Positions 53,682-62,161 of a DNA stretch of 64,000 nt are shown piece after piece. The notes below the pieces were generated by a model. That model saw nothing but the letters and a program-made list of their open reading frames with translations. It did no database searches and was not told where the DNA came from. The DNA is from Halogeometricum pallidum JCM 14848 (GTDB lineage: Archaea; Halobacteriota; Halobacteria; Halobacteriales; Haloferacaceae). Each line of letters starts with the position of its first letter. Within the stretch, counting starts at the first letter, position 1. Position numbers and translations under genes: made by a program. The stretch is from positions 170,764 through 234,763 of the forward strand of contig NZ_AOIV01000011.1 in the NCBI RefSeq assembly GCF_000337095.1. Reading direction: 5' to 3'.

Positions 53682-54850
53682 CCGTCCGCGAGGCGCTGCG
53701 CGGGATGGACGAAGGGAGCTACTTCAAGGCGTTCTACTTCCTCTACTTCGCCGCCTGGAGCGGGTTCGTCGTGTTCCGCAACGCATACTTCGAGGACCTC
53801 GGCATGACCGGCGCCGAGATGGGGACCATCGGATTCCTGCTCCGCACGGCGGGCATTCTTGCGCTTCCCGCGTGGGGACTGCTCGGTGACCGATACGGCG
53901 CACAGAAGACGATTCTGCTCGCCAGCGTCGTCGCTTCGGGTGCGCTCGGAGCGATCTATCCGCGTGCCGCGTCGGTGTTTCCCCTCCTCGCTCTCGTCTC
54001 CGTCGCGTTCGCCGCGTTCCGCGCGCCGGTCAAGCCCGTCGCCAACGCGATGGTGCTCTCGACGGGTGTGCCGTACGGGACCGTCCGCGCCTACGGGAGC
54101 ATCGCGTTCGGCGTCGCCGCCCTCGGACTCGGCCTCGCCAGTTCCCGCGTCGGCACCGTCGTCGTCTTCTACGGCTTCGGCGTCGGGATGGCCGTTCTCG
54201 CTGCGATCCTCCTGCGTATCCCCGTTGAGAACCGCCCGCCGACGGAGAGCGTCGGTCTCCGCGCAGTCTCGCTCGTGCGGAATCGGAACTTCGCCGCGTT
54301 GGTGGTCGCTGCCTTTCTCATGGGCGCGATGTTCCCGGCGGGGAGCGCATACCTCTCCGTTCTCGTGCGGAGCCTCGGGGGAACCGACGCGGTAACCGGC
54401 CTCTCCGTCGCCGCGAAGACGGCCGGCGAGGCCGTCGTCTTCCTCTACGCCGCGCGCTTCGCGACGACGTACCGCCGCCTGCTCGTCGTCGGGGCGGGGT
54501 GTCACGTCCTCACGTTCGCGTTCTACGCTACCGCGCCCCCGCCGGCGTTCGTCGTTGGCGCGCAACTGTTCCTCGGCGTTGGATACGCCGCGTTCATGCT
54601 CGCGGCGGTGAATCTCGCGGCCGAACTTGCTCCCGTCTCGCTCGGATCGACGGCGCAGACGTTCCTCACCGGATTCGGCTTCGCCGCCGGGGCCGCGCTG
54701 GGCGAACTCGCCTCGGGTCGTCTGTTGGACCTCGTCGGCGTCCAGTCGATGTACCAGTACGTCGCCGCCGTCGGTCTGGTCGTCGTCGCGGTGACCGGAC
54801 TGGTCGACGGGTCGCTCGGAACCGGACCGTTACTACCGGCGGACGACTGA
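53678..54850 (+). CDS. MFS transporter, probable sugar permease
   Basis: 390 residues from a GTG at 53678 that overlaps the upstream stop (GTGA), so translation is coupled. Twelve hydrophobic segments; the loop after helix 2 reads GLLGDRYGAQKTI, a variant of the MFS A-motif. LYFAAWSGFVVFRNAYFEDL at the start and PAGSAYLSVLVRSLGGTDAV in the second half fit the MFS_1-like group. A sugar or nucleoside substrate is likely from coupling to glucose dehydrogenase. Confidence 0.85.
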   Translation: MTVREALRGMDEGSYFKAFYFLYFAAWSGFVVFRNAYFEDLGMTGAEMGTIGFLLRTAGILALPAWGLLGDRYGAQKTILLASVVASGALGAIYPRAASVFPLLALVSVAFAAFRAPVKPVANAMVLSTGVPYGTVRAYGSIAFGVAALGLGLASSRVGTVVVFYGFGVGMAVLAAILLRIPVENRPPTESVGLRAVSLVRNRNFAALVVAAFLMGAMFPAGSAYLSVLVRSLGGTDAVTGLSVAAKTAGEAVVFLYAARFATTYRRLLVVGAGCHVLTFAFYATAPPPAFVVGAQLFLGVGYAAFMLAAVNLAAELAPVSLGSTAQTFLTGFGFAAGAALGELASGRLLDLVGVQSMYQYVAAVGLVVVAVTGLVDGSLGTGPLLPADD

Positions 54851-54860
54851 CTCGCCGGCG

Positions 54861-56309
54861 TCACTCTCGCCGCGCCGTCCGGGGGGACCACTCCGCGTCC
54901 TCGTCTAGCGGATAGGTCGGCCGCGGCACGTGCTCGTACGGCAGGTCCGCGAGTCGCTGGTTCGTCTCGCCGGGTGTCAGCGCGAACAGTCGACGCGCGG
55001 CGACGCCTTTCCACGCCGGGCTGAGGTAGCCGCTCTTCACCGCGATTACGGCTCGTTCCGTCGGGTCGACGCCCAGTCGCCGGACGAACTCGGGATCCCG
55101 ATGGGCGTTCGTCCGCCGGTCCGCGACGACGACGTCCGCGCCGTCCAGCGATACGAGGACCGTCCGTGCGCCGTCGGCGTCGAGAAACCGAACGGGGACG
55201 CCGGCGACTTCCAGCGGCGTTCCGCCGGGGTACTCCTGGCCCAAGGAGAGGTTTACCTCCGTCCCCTCGCCCGCCTCGCGGCACGTCTCGTAGCTCTCGG
55301 CGTCGGCGACGACGGCGACGAACGGTCTCCCGAGGTCCTCGCGGGCCAGCATCGCCGACAGCAGGTTCGTCGTGTTCTCGCCGGCGCCCGCGCCGGGGAT
55401 GTCGCCCGTGTCGGCGACGACGACGGGCCGGCCGTCCGTCGCGGCGGCCGCCTCCAACGCCCCCTCGGGGTCGTACGCCTCCGTCGTGAAGCCGAACTCC
55501 GCGCGGCGGTCCCAGAACGCATCGGCGAGTTCGGCCGCCGTTCCCTCGACGACGGATCGCGCCCCGGCGTCGCCGGTAACGAGAGCGTGGCACCCCGCGT
55601 GCGGCGAGTCGGCCCACGGGAACCCGAGGAAGTAGTTCGCGTCGTACACCCCGTCTCGCTCGTCGGCGTTCTCCAGCGACTCGACGAGCGTTCGCATCGG
55701 TTCGGCCTCGGTCTCGGACTGTTCGCCCGCGAGGAGCATCGGAAGCGGTTCCCACCCCAGGGTAAGCGAAGCGTCGCCGTTGAGGGCGTCGAGAAGCAGG
55801 GTCGCGGCGCGAACGCCCGTCTCGGCGACGTCGGTGTGCGGCGCGGTGCGGTAGCCCGCGACGCCGTCGAGCGATTCGACCATCCGCTCGGTCACCGTCG
55901 CGTGCATGTCCAAGGCGGCGGTCATCGGCGTGTCCGGGCCGACGGCGTCGCGGACCGCGGCGAGCAAGTCGCCCTCCGGGTCGGGTTCATCCGCGACGAA
56001 CATCGAACCGTGCAAGTCGAGGCAGACGCCGTCGACGGATTCGCCCGCCAGGCGGTCCAGCAGCTCCTCTCTCAGCCACTGGTACGTCTCGGGTTCGACC
56101 GCGGGGCCGGGAAGCGCGCTGGCGCCAGCGGTCGGGTACACCTCGACGCCCGCGTCGTCTAACGCCTCGACGATACCGCCGATGGACCGCCCGACGTGGT
56201 CAGTCTCCAGTACCCCGTCGCCGACGGCGGTGGCGAACGCATCGATGTCTGTCGTTCCCGCCGCGAACGTGTTCGTCTCGTGGCTCATCGCGCCGACTGC
56301 GACCTTCAT
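54861..56309 (-). CDS. M81 family metallopeptidase (MlrC type)
   Basis: 482 residues from ATG 56309. The start MKVAVGAMSHETNTFAAGTT is the M81/MlrC signature. It is followed by DGVCLDLHGSMFVADEPDPE, MTAALDMHATVTERMVESL (Asp/His zinc ligands) and VADTGDIPGAGAGENTTNLL. The C-terminal domain ends TAWKG-like and KSGYLSPAWKGVAARRLF. MlrC was described in microcystin breakdown, but most members have unknown amidohydrolase-type roles and often sit with ABC transporters, as here. Confidence 0.92.
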   Translation of the reverse strand: MKVAVGAMSHETNTFAAGTTDIDAFATAVGDGVLETDHVGRSIGGIVEALDDAGVEVYPTAGASALPGPAVEPETYQWLREELLDRLAGESVDGVCLDLHGSMFVADEPDPEGDLLAAVRDAVGPDTPMTAALDMHATVTERMVESLDGVAGYRTAPHTDVAETGVRAATLLLDALNGDASLTLGWEPLPMLLAGEQSETEAEPMRTLVESLENADERDGVYDANYFLGFPWADSPHAGCHALVTGDAGARSVVEGTAAELADAFWDRRAEFGFTTEAYDPEGALEAAAATDGRPVVVADTGDIPGAGAGENTTNLLSAMLAREDLGRPFVAVVADAESYETCREAGEGTEVNLSLGQEYPGGTPLEVAGVPVRFLDADGARTVLVSLDGADVVVADRRTNAHRDPEFVRRLGVDPTERAVIAVKSGYLSPAWKGVAARRLFALTPGETNQRLADLPYEHVPRPTYPLDEDAEWSPRTARRE

Positions 56310-56406
56310 GAGGACACCTATGCGAGGAGTCCTCATGAATCGTCCCCTGACGGTAGTCTCTCGACGACCGGTCGGCCGACCGAGTGACCGAACGAGCGCC
56401 GAGGAG

Positions 56407-57387
56407 CTACAGACCGAGCGCGCGTCGACCCATCGTCGACCGGCGGAGGAGGTAGGCGAACGCGACGGGCGGGAGCAGGACCGCGGTCAGGTAGAGGTAC
56501 CGCGTCGGCCCCCACTCGAACCCGTAGTCGGCGAGGGCGGCGAGGTCGAAGTAGATCATCGGGAGGAGGGCGATACCGAACGGCAGCCACAGGAACGCGG
56601 CTACCCGCCCTAACCCGATGGCGAGGAGTCCGGGCGTACCGCCGAGGACGACGAACAGGAGGAAGTAGACGGCGCTCGCGAGCGCGATGCGGCGGTACCA
56701 CGGCGAGGGGACCGGCGGAATCGGCTCGGCGTCGACGCCGAGGAGTTCGACGGCGTCCGGGTCGTTGGTCTCCTCGAACTCGGTGCGTCGGCGGACGAGA
56801 TAGACCGCACCGACAACGACGTTCACGACGGGGACGGCGAGACCGACGAGCCAGAACCGCAGCGACGGATTCCAGTGGGTGTGTCCGCGCACGTGCTCGG
56901 CGTCGAGGTAGAACGACGCTGGACAACCGACGAGCGCAACGAGGACTAGCGGTCCCGAGAGGACCGTGCCGACCGCGCCGGTCGAAATCACCCCCGAAAC
57001 GAGGTTGACGAGGACGAGACTCGCCCAGAAGGCGAGTCCCCCGACGACCCCGTACACCCACTGCCCGGACGGGACCGTGTTCCGGAGCGCGCTCTCGCGG
57101 CGGAGACAGTAGGCGGCCCCCGCGGCGGCGTTGGCGAGCCAGATGACCGAGACGAGCAGCCACGGACCGATGGCGGGGTTCCACGGAACGTCGTCCCGGA
57201 TGCGACGCCAGTCGAGGGCGACGAATATCGGGAGCAGGAACCAGAGGACGAACAGGAGTCCGCGGAGACCGAGGCCGACTTCGGATGTCGACAGCAGTGC
57301 GACGAGGTCGGTCGACCGACCTAAAAGGAGATAGAGGGCCCAGACGAGCGACGTCGCCGCGACGCCGTACCACCATCGTGCGTTCAT
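56407..57387 (-). CDS. Polytopic membrane protein of unknown function
   Basis: 326 residues with about nine hydrophobic segments (for example SLVWALYLLLGRSTDLVALL, GLLFVLWFLLPIFVALDW, FWLVGLAVPVVNVVVGAVYL). Two short repeats, ALDWRRIRDDVPWNPAIGPW and YLDAEHVRGHTHWNPSLRFW, show an internal duplication typical of a haloarchaeal membrane family. No enzyme motif. Placement between the M81 gene and the ABC operon may be incidental. Confidence 0.75.
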   Translation of the reverse strand: MNARWWYGVAATSLVWALYLLLGRSTDLVALLSTSEVGLGLRGLLFVLWFLLPIFVALDWRRIRDDVPWNPAIGPWLLVSVIWLANAAAGAAYCLRRESALRNTVPSGQWVYGVVGGLAFWASLVLVNLVSGVISTGAVGTVLSGPLVLVALVGCPASFYLDAEHVRGHTHWNPSLRFWLVGLAVPVVNVVVGAVYLVRRRTEFEETNDPDAVELLGVDAEPIPPVPSPWYRRIALASAVYFLLFVVLGGTPGLLAIGLGRVAAFLWLPFGIALLPMIYFDLAALADYGFEWGPTRYLYLTAVLLPPVAFAYLLRRSTMGRRALGL

Positions 57388-57451
57388 GCCAGTCGGATAA
57401 GGGGGAGGGAGATAAAATACCCCGTGAAAGCGAAGGAAACGCCCGTCGCGG

Positions 57452-57685
57452 TCAGTGTGGCCAGGGGCGACTCGGCCAGAAGTACGACAGCAGCGTCAGG
57501 AGGAACAGTAGAACCGTCCCCAATTTCAGGACGATTCCCGCGCCGAACTCCCGCCTCACGAACGCGAGGTAGCCGATGGCGAGGGTGACGAAGCCGAAGA
57601 CGATAACGCCGGTCCAGACCGGCTCGTTGAGTCCCGCGGTACCGATTTTGAGCGGGACGATCGCCAGGGTGGCAGGAGATATCAT
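57452..57685 (-). CDS. Small membrane protein at the end of the ABC operon
   Basis: 77 residues from ATG 57685; its start overlaps the stop of the permease gene by four bases (ATGA). Two membrane segments: PVWTGVIVFGFVTLAIGYLA and GTVLLFLLTLLSYFWPS. Translational coupling suggests it belongs to the transporter, perhaps as an accessory subunit, but no family is recognised. Confidence 0.65.
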   Translation of the reverse strand: MISPATLAIVPLKIGTAGLNEPVWTGVIVFGFVTLAIGYLAFVRREFGAGIVLKLGTVLLFLLTLLSYFWPSRPWPH

Positions 57686-58563
57686 CCCTTCGACCCCGTG
57701 AGGGCGATGCCCTCCATGAACGTCTTCTGCGCGAGCAGGTAGGCGGTGATGACCGGAAGCGCGGCGATGATGGCCGCGGCCATCAGCTGTCCCCACTGCG
57801 AGCTGTACTGACCGGTGAGGCCGGCGAGACCGACCTGTAAGGGATACATGGCGCTGTCCGAGAGAATGATGAGCGGCCAGAGGAACGCCCCCCAGATGAA
57901 CGTGAAGGTGAACACGGCCAGCGAAGAGAGCGCCGGCTTCGCCATGGGAAGCATGATGCGGGTGTATATCTGCAGGGTGCTACAGCCGTCCATCCGTGCC
58001 GCCTCCAGGTAGGAGTCCGGCACCGAGAGGAAGAACTGCCGCATCATGAACACCCCGAACGGGTTGGCGATGTAGAGGAACATCACCGCCCAGTAGGTGT
58101 TGACGAGCTTGAACTGCGACATCTCGATGTACAGTGGGACGACGATGGCCTGCGGCGGCACGATGAGCGTCCCGACGACGAGGAGGTAGACGAACCGCTG
58201 TCCCTTGAAGTCGCCCTTCGCAAGGGCGTACCCTGCGAGACTGTCCAAGAGGAGCGTGAAGAAGACCACGCCCGCGGAGAGGAGCAGGCTGTTGAATATC
58301 CACCGGTCGAGCGGGTTCTGCATCCAGATGTTGACGTAGTTCATCACCGTCGGCTCGGCCGGGATGATCTGCGCCATCGTACTGAATATCTTCTCTTCGG
58401 GCTTCAGCGACGTCAACAAGGCGTACGCGAACGGGATGATGGCGAGTGCGCTCGCGACGATCAAGATACCGTGGGCGAGTGCCTTGACGACGTACTGACC
58501 GGTGCCGGTCGCGCGGCCCGTCCCCGTCCGATCCTCGCCGCTGAGGTCGAGGTCAGTACTCAA
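57682..58563 (-). CDS. Carbohydrate ABC transporter permease (MalG type)
   Basis: 293 residues, six membrane helices. The EAA loop reads EAARMDGCSTLQIYTRIMLP and contacts the ATPase. ILSDSAMYPLQVGLAGLTGQ near the C-terminus is typical of the MalG/UgpE group. It overlaps the upstream permease by 11 bases. With the partner permease, binding protein and ATPase it forms a full CUT1-type sugar importer. Confidence 0.95.
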   Translation of the reverse strand: MSTDLDLSGEDRTGTGRATGTGQYVVKALAHGILIVASALAIIPFAYALLTSLKPEEKIFSTMAQIIPAEPTVMNYVNIWMQNPLDRWIFNSLLLSAGVVFFTLLLDSLAGYALAKGDFKGQRFVYLLVVGTLIVPPQAIVVPLYIEMSQFKLVNTYWAVMFLYIANPFGVFMMRQFFLSVPDSYLEAARMDGCSTLQIYTRIMLPMAKPALSSLAVFTFTFIWGAFLWPLIILSDSAMYPLQVGLAGLTGQYSSQWGQLMAAAIIAALPVITAYLLAQKTFMEGIALTGSKG

Positions 58564-59488
58564 CGTCGGTCCCCCACGTGCGCTGCTGCAGGATGCTCAA
58601 TCCGAACACGATCACCAGGAGTACGACCGCCATCGCGCTGGCGTAGCCGTAGTTGAACCGCCCGAAGCCCTGCTCCCAGAAGTAGTACATCAGCGTGTAC
58701 GTCGCGTGCACCGGGCCGCCGTTCGTCATGACGTACACCTGCGTGTACACGCGGAACGAGAATATCATCGTGACGATGATGACGAAGAACGCCGTCGGTT
58801 TGAGGAGCGGCAGGGTGATGTACCGGAAGCGCTGCCAGCGGTTCGCGCCGTCGATGATGGCGGCCTCGTAGTAGTGGTCCGGTATTCCGCCGAGGCCGGC
58901 GAGAAAGATGACCATGTTGAACCCGATGTGTTTCCAGATGCTCATCGCGGTGACGGCGGGCATCGCGAGGGCGCGGTTCCCGAGCCAATCGAACGTCGGG
59001 AGGCCGAGCGACGCGAGAGAGATGTTCAGAATGCCGTTCGTCGGGCTGTATATCCACGTCCAGATGAGCGAGACGACGACCCACGAGGTAACGACCGGCA
59101 GGAAGATGGCTGCCGAGTAGAACCGCGTTCCTCTGAGCTTCATGTTGAGCAGCAGCGCTAATCCGAGCGCGATAGGCACGTCGAACAGCAACAGCATCGC
59201 GGCGTAGAAGACGGTGTTCTGCAGCGACTTCCAGAACACCTTGTCGTGGAGCAACTGCACGTAGTTATCGAGTCCGATGAACGGATGCGTCTGTGCGAGC
59301 GGCGCCCACTCGTGCAAGCTCACGTAGAACGCCCCGAGGAACGGAACGATCATGATGAGTCCGAACAGCAGCACCTTCGGGACGACGATGAAGTACCACG
59401 CCGGGTTCGTCTGCGCGTCTACGAGGCCGGCATTTGTCAGCCATTCTGACAATTGCTTCGGAATCTCCCGCACTGATTGCGTGCTCAT
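58553..59488 (-). CDS. Sugar ABC transporter permease (MalF/UgpA type)
   Basis: 311 residues, six membrane helices. EAA loop EAAIIDGANRWQRFRYITLP; start FGLIMIVPFLGAFYVSLHEW; a further family segment is WEQGFGRFNYGYASAMAVVL. It follows the binding-protein gene with a 15-nt gap and overlaps the next permease, so the genes are one operon. Confidence 0.95.
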   Translation of the reverse strand: MSTQSVREIPKQLSEWLTNAGLVDAQTNPAWYFIVVPKVLLFGLIMIVPFLGAFYVSLHEWAPLAQTHPFIGLDNYVQLLHDKVFWKSLQNTVFYAAMLLLFDVPIALGLALLLNMKLRGTRFYSAAIFLPVVTSWVVVSLIWTWIYSPTNGILNISLASLGLPTFDWLGNRALAMPAVTAMSIWKHIGFNMVIFLAGLGGIPDHYYEAAIIDGANRWQRFRYITLPLLKPTAFFVIIVTMIFSFRVYTQVYVMTNGGPVHATYTLMYYFWEQGFGRFNYGYASAMAVVLLVIVFGLSILQQRTWGTDVEY

Positions 59489-59503
59489 GATGGTTCGAGC
59501 GGG

Positions 59504-60817
59504 TTAGAGGACACTCTTTATTTCCTTCGCGGCGTCGTCGAGCGCCTTCTGCGGCTCGGTCCCCGTCCAGAGTGCCTGCGCCGAGGTGTGGACTGCGGAC
59601 CACATCGTGCTGACCTCCGGGTGGTCCGGGAAGGCGATGGTGTTCTCCATCTCCTGCTCGATCGTCTTGAGCTTCGGGTGCTCCTCGATGTAGTTGTTGA
59701 AGTAGTCGGTCTCGTACGCCGCTTTGAGTCCGGGGAAGCCGCCGACGGCGTCGACTACTTTCTTCTGCGTCTCCTCCGACGCGATGTATTCGAGGAACCG
59801 GAGACCGGCCTCTTTGTTGGCCCCGCCCCGGGCCGGGGCGGTGTAGTACACCCCTGCGCTCCACGTGTGGCTGGTGTCGATCTGCGGTCCGCTCGGGTGG
59901 GGAACGTACTGCCAGTCGATGCCGGAGTCCTCCATCCGGCCGTAGTCCCAGGACCCGGCGTAGTACATCGGGATGTTCTTCGATTCGAACTGCGCGCCCG
60001 CCGTCGTCGCGCCGCCGCCGGTGAACGTCTGTATCTTCCCGTCCATCGCCAGCGGTTGGAGGAATTCGGCCGCTTCGAGCGCAGCCTTGTTGTTGATGAT
60101 GGCCTTCGTGCCGTCGTCGTTGATGTAGCCGCCGCCGTTCGAGAGCACGAAGCCGTCGAATCCCTCTCCGGCCGGCATCCCGTACCCCGCGTCGTGCTCC
60201 TTCGCCAGCGTGGTGACCCACGACTTCCATTCCTCCCAGGAGGGGCGCTTCATCGGGTCGGGCACCTCCAACCCGGCGTCTTTGAACATCGTCTTGTTGA
60301 TTGCGAGCGCCCGGCAGTCGGCGTACCACGGGATGCTGTACAGCGACCCGTTCGACATCGCGTTGCGCTTCGCGCCGGCGACGTAGTCGTCGGCGTTGAA
60401 CCCCTCCTTTTCGAGGTCGAGGATGACCTCCTGCGACGCGTAGCGCGGCACCCATAGCACGGACAGGGCGGTCGCGTCGGGCGCGTTACCGCCCTGGAGC
60501 GCGGAGGTGAACTTAGCCGTGAAGTTCTCGAACGGGAACGTCTGCCAGTTGATGGACGTCCCCGTCATCTTCTTGAACTCGGCCGCCTGTTGCTCGCGGA
60601 CCGGTTGGAGCGAGGGGTCGTTCCACGCCCAGTTCGTCATCGAATCCGGGAGGTCGCTCGACGAGTTGCTGGATCCGTCGCTTTGCGTCGAGTCGCCTCC
60701 CGAACTGCTCCCTTCCGTGGAGTCCCCGCCGCCGGATCCGCTACTGCACCCTGCGAGACCGGCGATACCGGCCGATCCAACCGCTCCGAGGAGCGTCCGC
60801 CTATTGACTCTAGTCAT
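59504..60817 (-). CDS. Extracellular sugar-binding lipoprotein of the ABC importer
   Basis: 437 residues. Twin-arginine type signal RRTLLGAVGSAGIAGLAGC with a lipobox, then a Ser/Gly/Asp linker and a family-1 solute-binding domain (VREQQAAEFKKMTGTSINWQ, PDATALSVLWVPRYASQEVI, MYYAGSWDYGRMEDSGI, LEYIASEETQKKVVDAVGGF). It traps a sugar or glycerophosphodiester outside the cell. Specificity cannot be read from sequence; the Gfo/Idh/MocA and isomerase genes nearby suggest a sugar acid, inositol-like or unusual sugar. Confidence 0.93.
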   Translation of the reverse strand: MTRVNRRTLLGAVGSAGIAGLAGCSSGSGGGDSTEGSSSGGDSTQSDGSSNSSSDLPDSMTNWAWNDPSLQPVREQQAAEFKKMTGTSINWQTFPFENFTAKFTSALQGGNAPDATALSVLWVPRYASQEVILDLEKEGFNADDYVAGAKRNAMSNGSLYSIPWYADCRALAINKTMFKDAGLEVPDPMKRPSWEEWKSWVTTLAKEHDAGYGMPAGEGFDGFVLSNGGGYINDDGTKAIINNKAALEAAEFLQPLAMDGKIQTFTGGGATTAGAQFESKNIPMYYAGSWDYGRMEDSGIDWQYVPHPSGPQIDTSHTWSAGVYYTAPARGGANKEAGLRFLEYIASEETQKKVVDAVGGFPGLKAAYETDYFNNYIEEHPKLKTIEQEMENTIAFPDHPEVSTMWSAVHTSAQALWTGTEPQKALDDAAKEIKSVL

Positions 60818-60839
60818 ACGTTCACATGACCTATTTCAG

Positions 60840-60850
60840 AGTACATAATA
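60840..60850 (-). promoter_or_regulatory. Shared promoter element of the binding-protein operon
   Basis: AGTACATAATA (TATTATGTACT on the coding strand) is centred 28 nt before the ATG at 60817, in TATA-box position. The same 11 bases occur before the ATPase gene at 62109-62119. Two identical non-consensus TATA-region elements suggest common control. Confidence 0.5.
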
Positions 60851-60931
60851 TTTTTGTATATCATCAAAAATCATAACAGTCTCCCAGTTTCCGCGACTCC
60901 GTCCACGACTCGCGGCGGCTCGCGTCGGGTC

Positions 60932-62080
60932 TCAGACGCTCTGTTGGTCCAGCGCCATCTCCTTCGGCGCGGTCCGGTTCTTGATGGCAGTCCCCGTCTT
61001 GCCGTCGAAGAGGTGGATTTTGTCCTCGGGGAATTCGATGTGAACGGTCGTTCCCTCCTCGATGAGCACGTCCCCGTCGACGCTCACGGTGTAGGTCGTG
61101 CCGTCGCCGAGGTTGAAGTAGACGTAGCTCACCTCGCCGAGCGGTTCCACCACCTGCACCGTCACCGGGAACGACGACGCCGTCTCCTCGACGACGACGC
61201 CGATATCCTCCGGTCGGATGCCGAGGGTGAGTCGGTCGCTCGCGCCGGCGTCCGCTATCAGCGACTGCGTCTCCGGGCTCAGCGGGTACGTGAACCGGTC
61301 GTGGACGAGTTCTTCCGTGTCGCTCCGCATCGAGACGTCGATGAAGTTCATCGAGGGAGAGCCGATGAACCCCGCGACGAACTCGTTTGCCGGCTCGTGG
61401 TAGCACTCGAGCGGCGTCCCTATCTGCTGGAGTCTCCCGTCGTTCAGGATGGCGACCCGGTCGCCCATCGTCATCGCCTCCGTCTGGTCGTGAGTGACGT
61501 AGATGGTCGTGACGCCGAGGCGCTGCTGGAGCTCCTGTAGTTCGGTCCGCATCGTCGTCCGGAGCTTCGCGTCGAGATTCGAGAGCGGTTCGTCCATCAG
61601 GAACACCTCGGGCTCGCGGACGATGGACCGACCGAGGGCGACGCGCTGTTGCTGCCCACCGGAGAGTTCGCCGGGGTGCTTCTCCAATAGCTCCTCGATG
61701 CCCATCATCTCGGCCGTGTCCTGCACCCGCTCGTTTATCTCGTCCTTCGGGAGGTCGGTCCCCATCCGGAGGCCGAACGACATGTTCTCCCGCGCCGTCA
61801 TGTGGGGATACAGCGCGTAGTTCTGGAACACCATCGCCATGTCCCGATTGGTCGCGCTCTGGTTCGTGATGTCGTCGTCGTTGAGTAGGATAGTGCCGCT
61901 CGTCGGCAGTTCGAGGCCGGCGATACAGCGCAGCGTGGTCGACTTCCCGCACCCGGACGGGCCGACGAACACGATGAACTCGCCGTCTTTGACGTCGATA
62001 TTGAGGTCGTCCACCGCGACGATGACGTTGTCGCTGTCCGAGAACTCCTTCCGGAGGTCGCGGATATCTAACTTACCCAT
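60932..62080 (-). CDS. Sugar ABC transporter ATP-binding protein (MalK/UgpC type)
   Basis: 382 residues. Walker A GPSGCGKST, Q-loop FQNYALYPHMTA, signature LSGGQQQRVALGRSIVREPE, Walker B VFLMDEPLSNLDAKLR and switch THDQTEAMTM. A C-terminal TOBE-type regulatory domain has LTLGIRPEDIGVV. It energises the permease pair. It has its own promoter element, shared with the binding-protein gene, so the importer is transcribed from at least two points. Confidence 0.96.
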   Translation of the reverse strand: MGKLDIRDLRKEFSDSDNVIVAVDDLNIDVKDGEFIVFVGPSGCGKSTTLRCIAGLELPTSGTILLNDDDITNQSATNRDMAMVFQNYALYPHMTARENMSFGLRMGTDLPKDEINERVQDTAEMMGIEELLEKHPGELSGGQQQRVALGRSIVREPEVFLMDEPLSNLDAKLRTTMRTELQELQQRLGVTTIYVTHDQTEAMTMGDRVAILNDGRLQQIGTPLECYHEPANEFVAGFIGSPSMNFIDVSMRSDTEELVHDRFTYPLSPETQSLIADAGASDRLTLGIRPEDIGVVVEETASSFPVTVQVVEPLGEVSYVYFNLGDGTTYTVSVDGDVLIEEGTTVHIEFPEDKIHLFDGKTGTAIKNRTAPKEMALDQQSV

Positions 62081-62108
62081 GGGAACTCACTACGTGCCGA
62101 ATCGGGAT

Positions 62109-62119
62109 AGTACATAATA
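62109..62119 (-). promoter_or_regulatory. Shared promoter element of the ATPase gene
   Basis: AGTACATAATA, identical to 60840-60850, lies 29-39 nt before the ATG at 62080 in TATA position. Confidence 0.5.
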
Positions 62120-62161
62120 AATTCACAGGGCGACTTCGAAACCTGACGGACCGTCTCGGAG

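Noticed and set aside
54930-56162. 410-codon plus-strand frame opposite the M81 gene
   Set aside because: Antisense shadow with no recognisable protein features.
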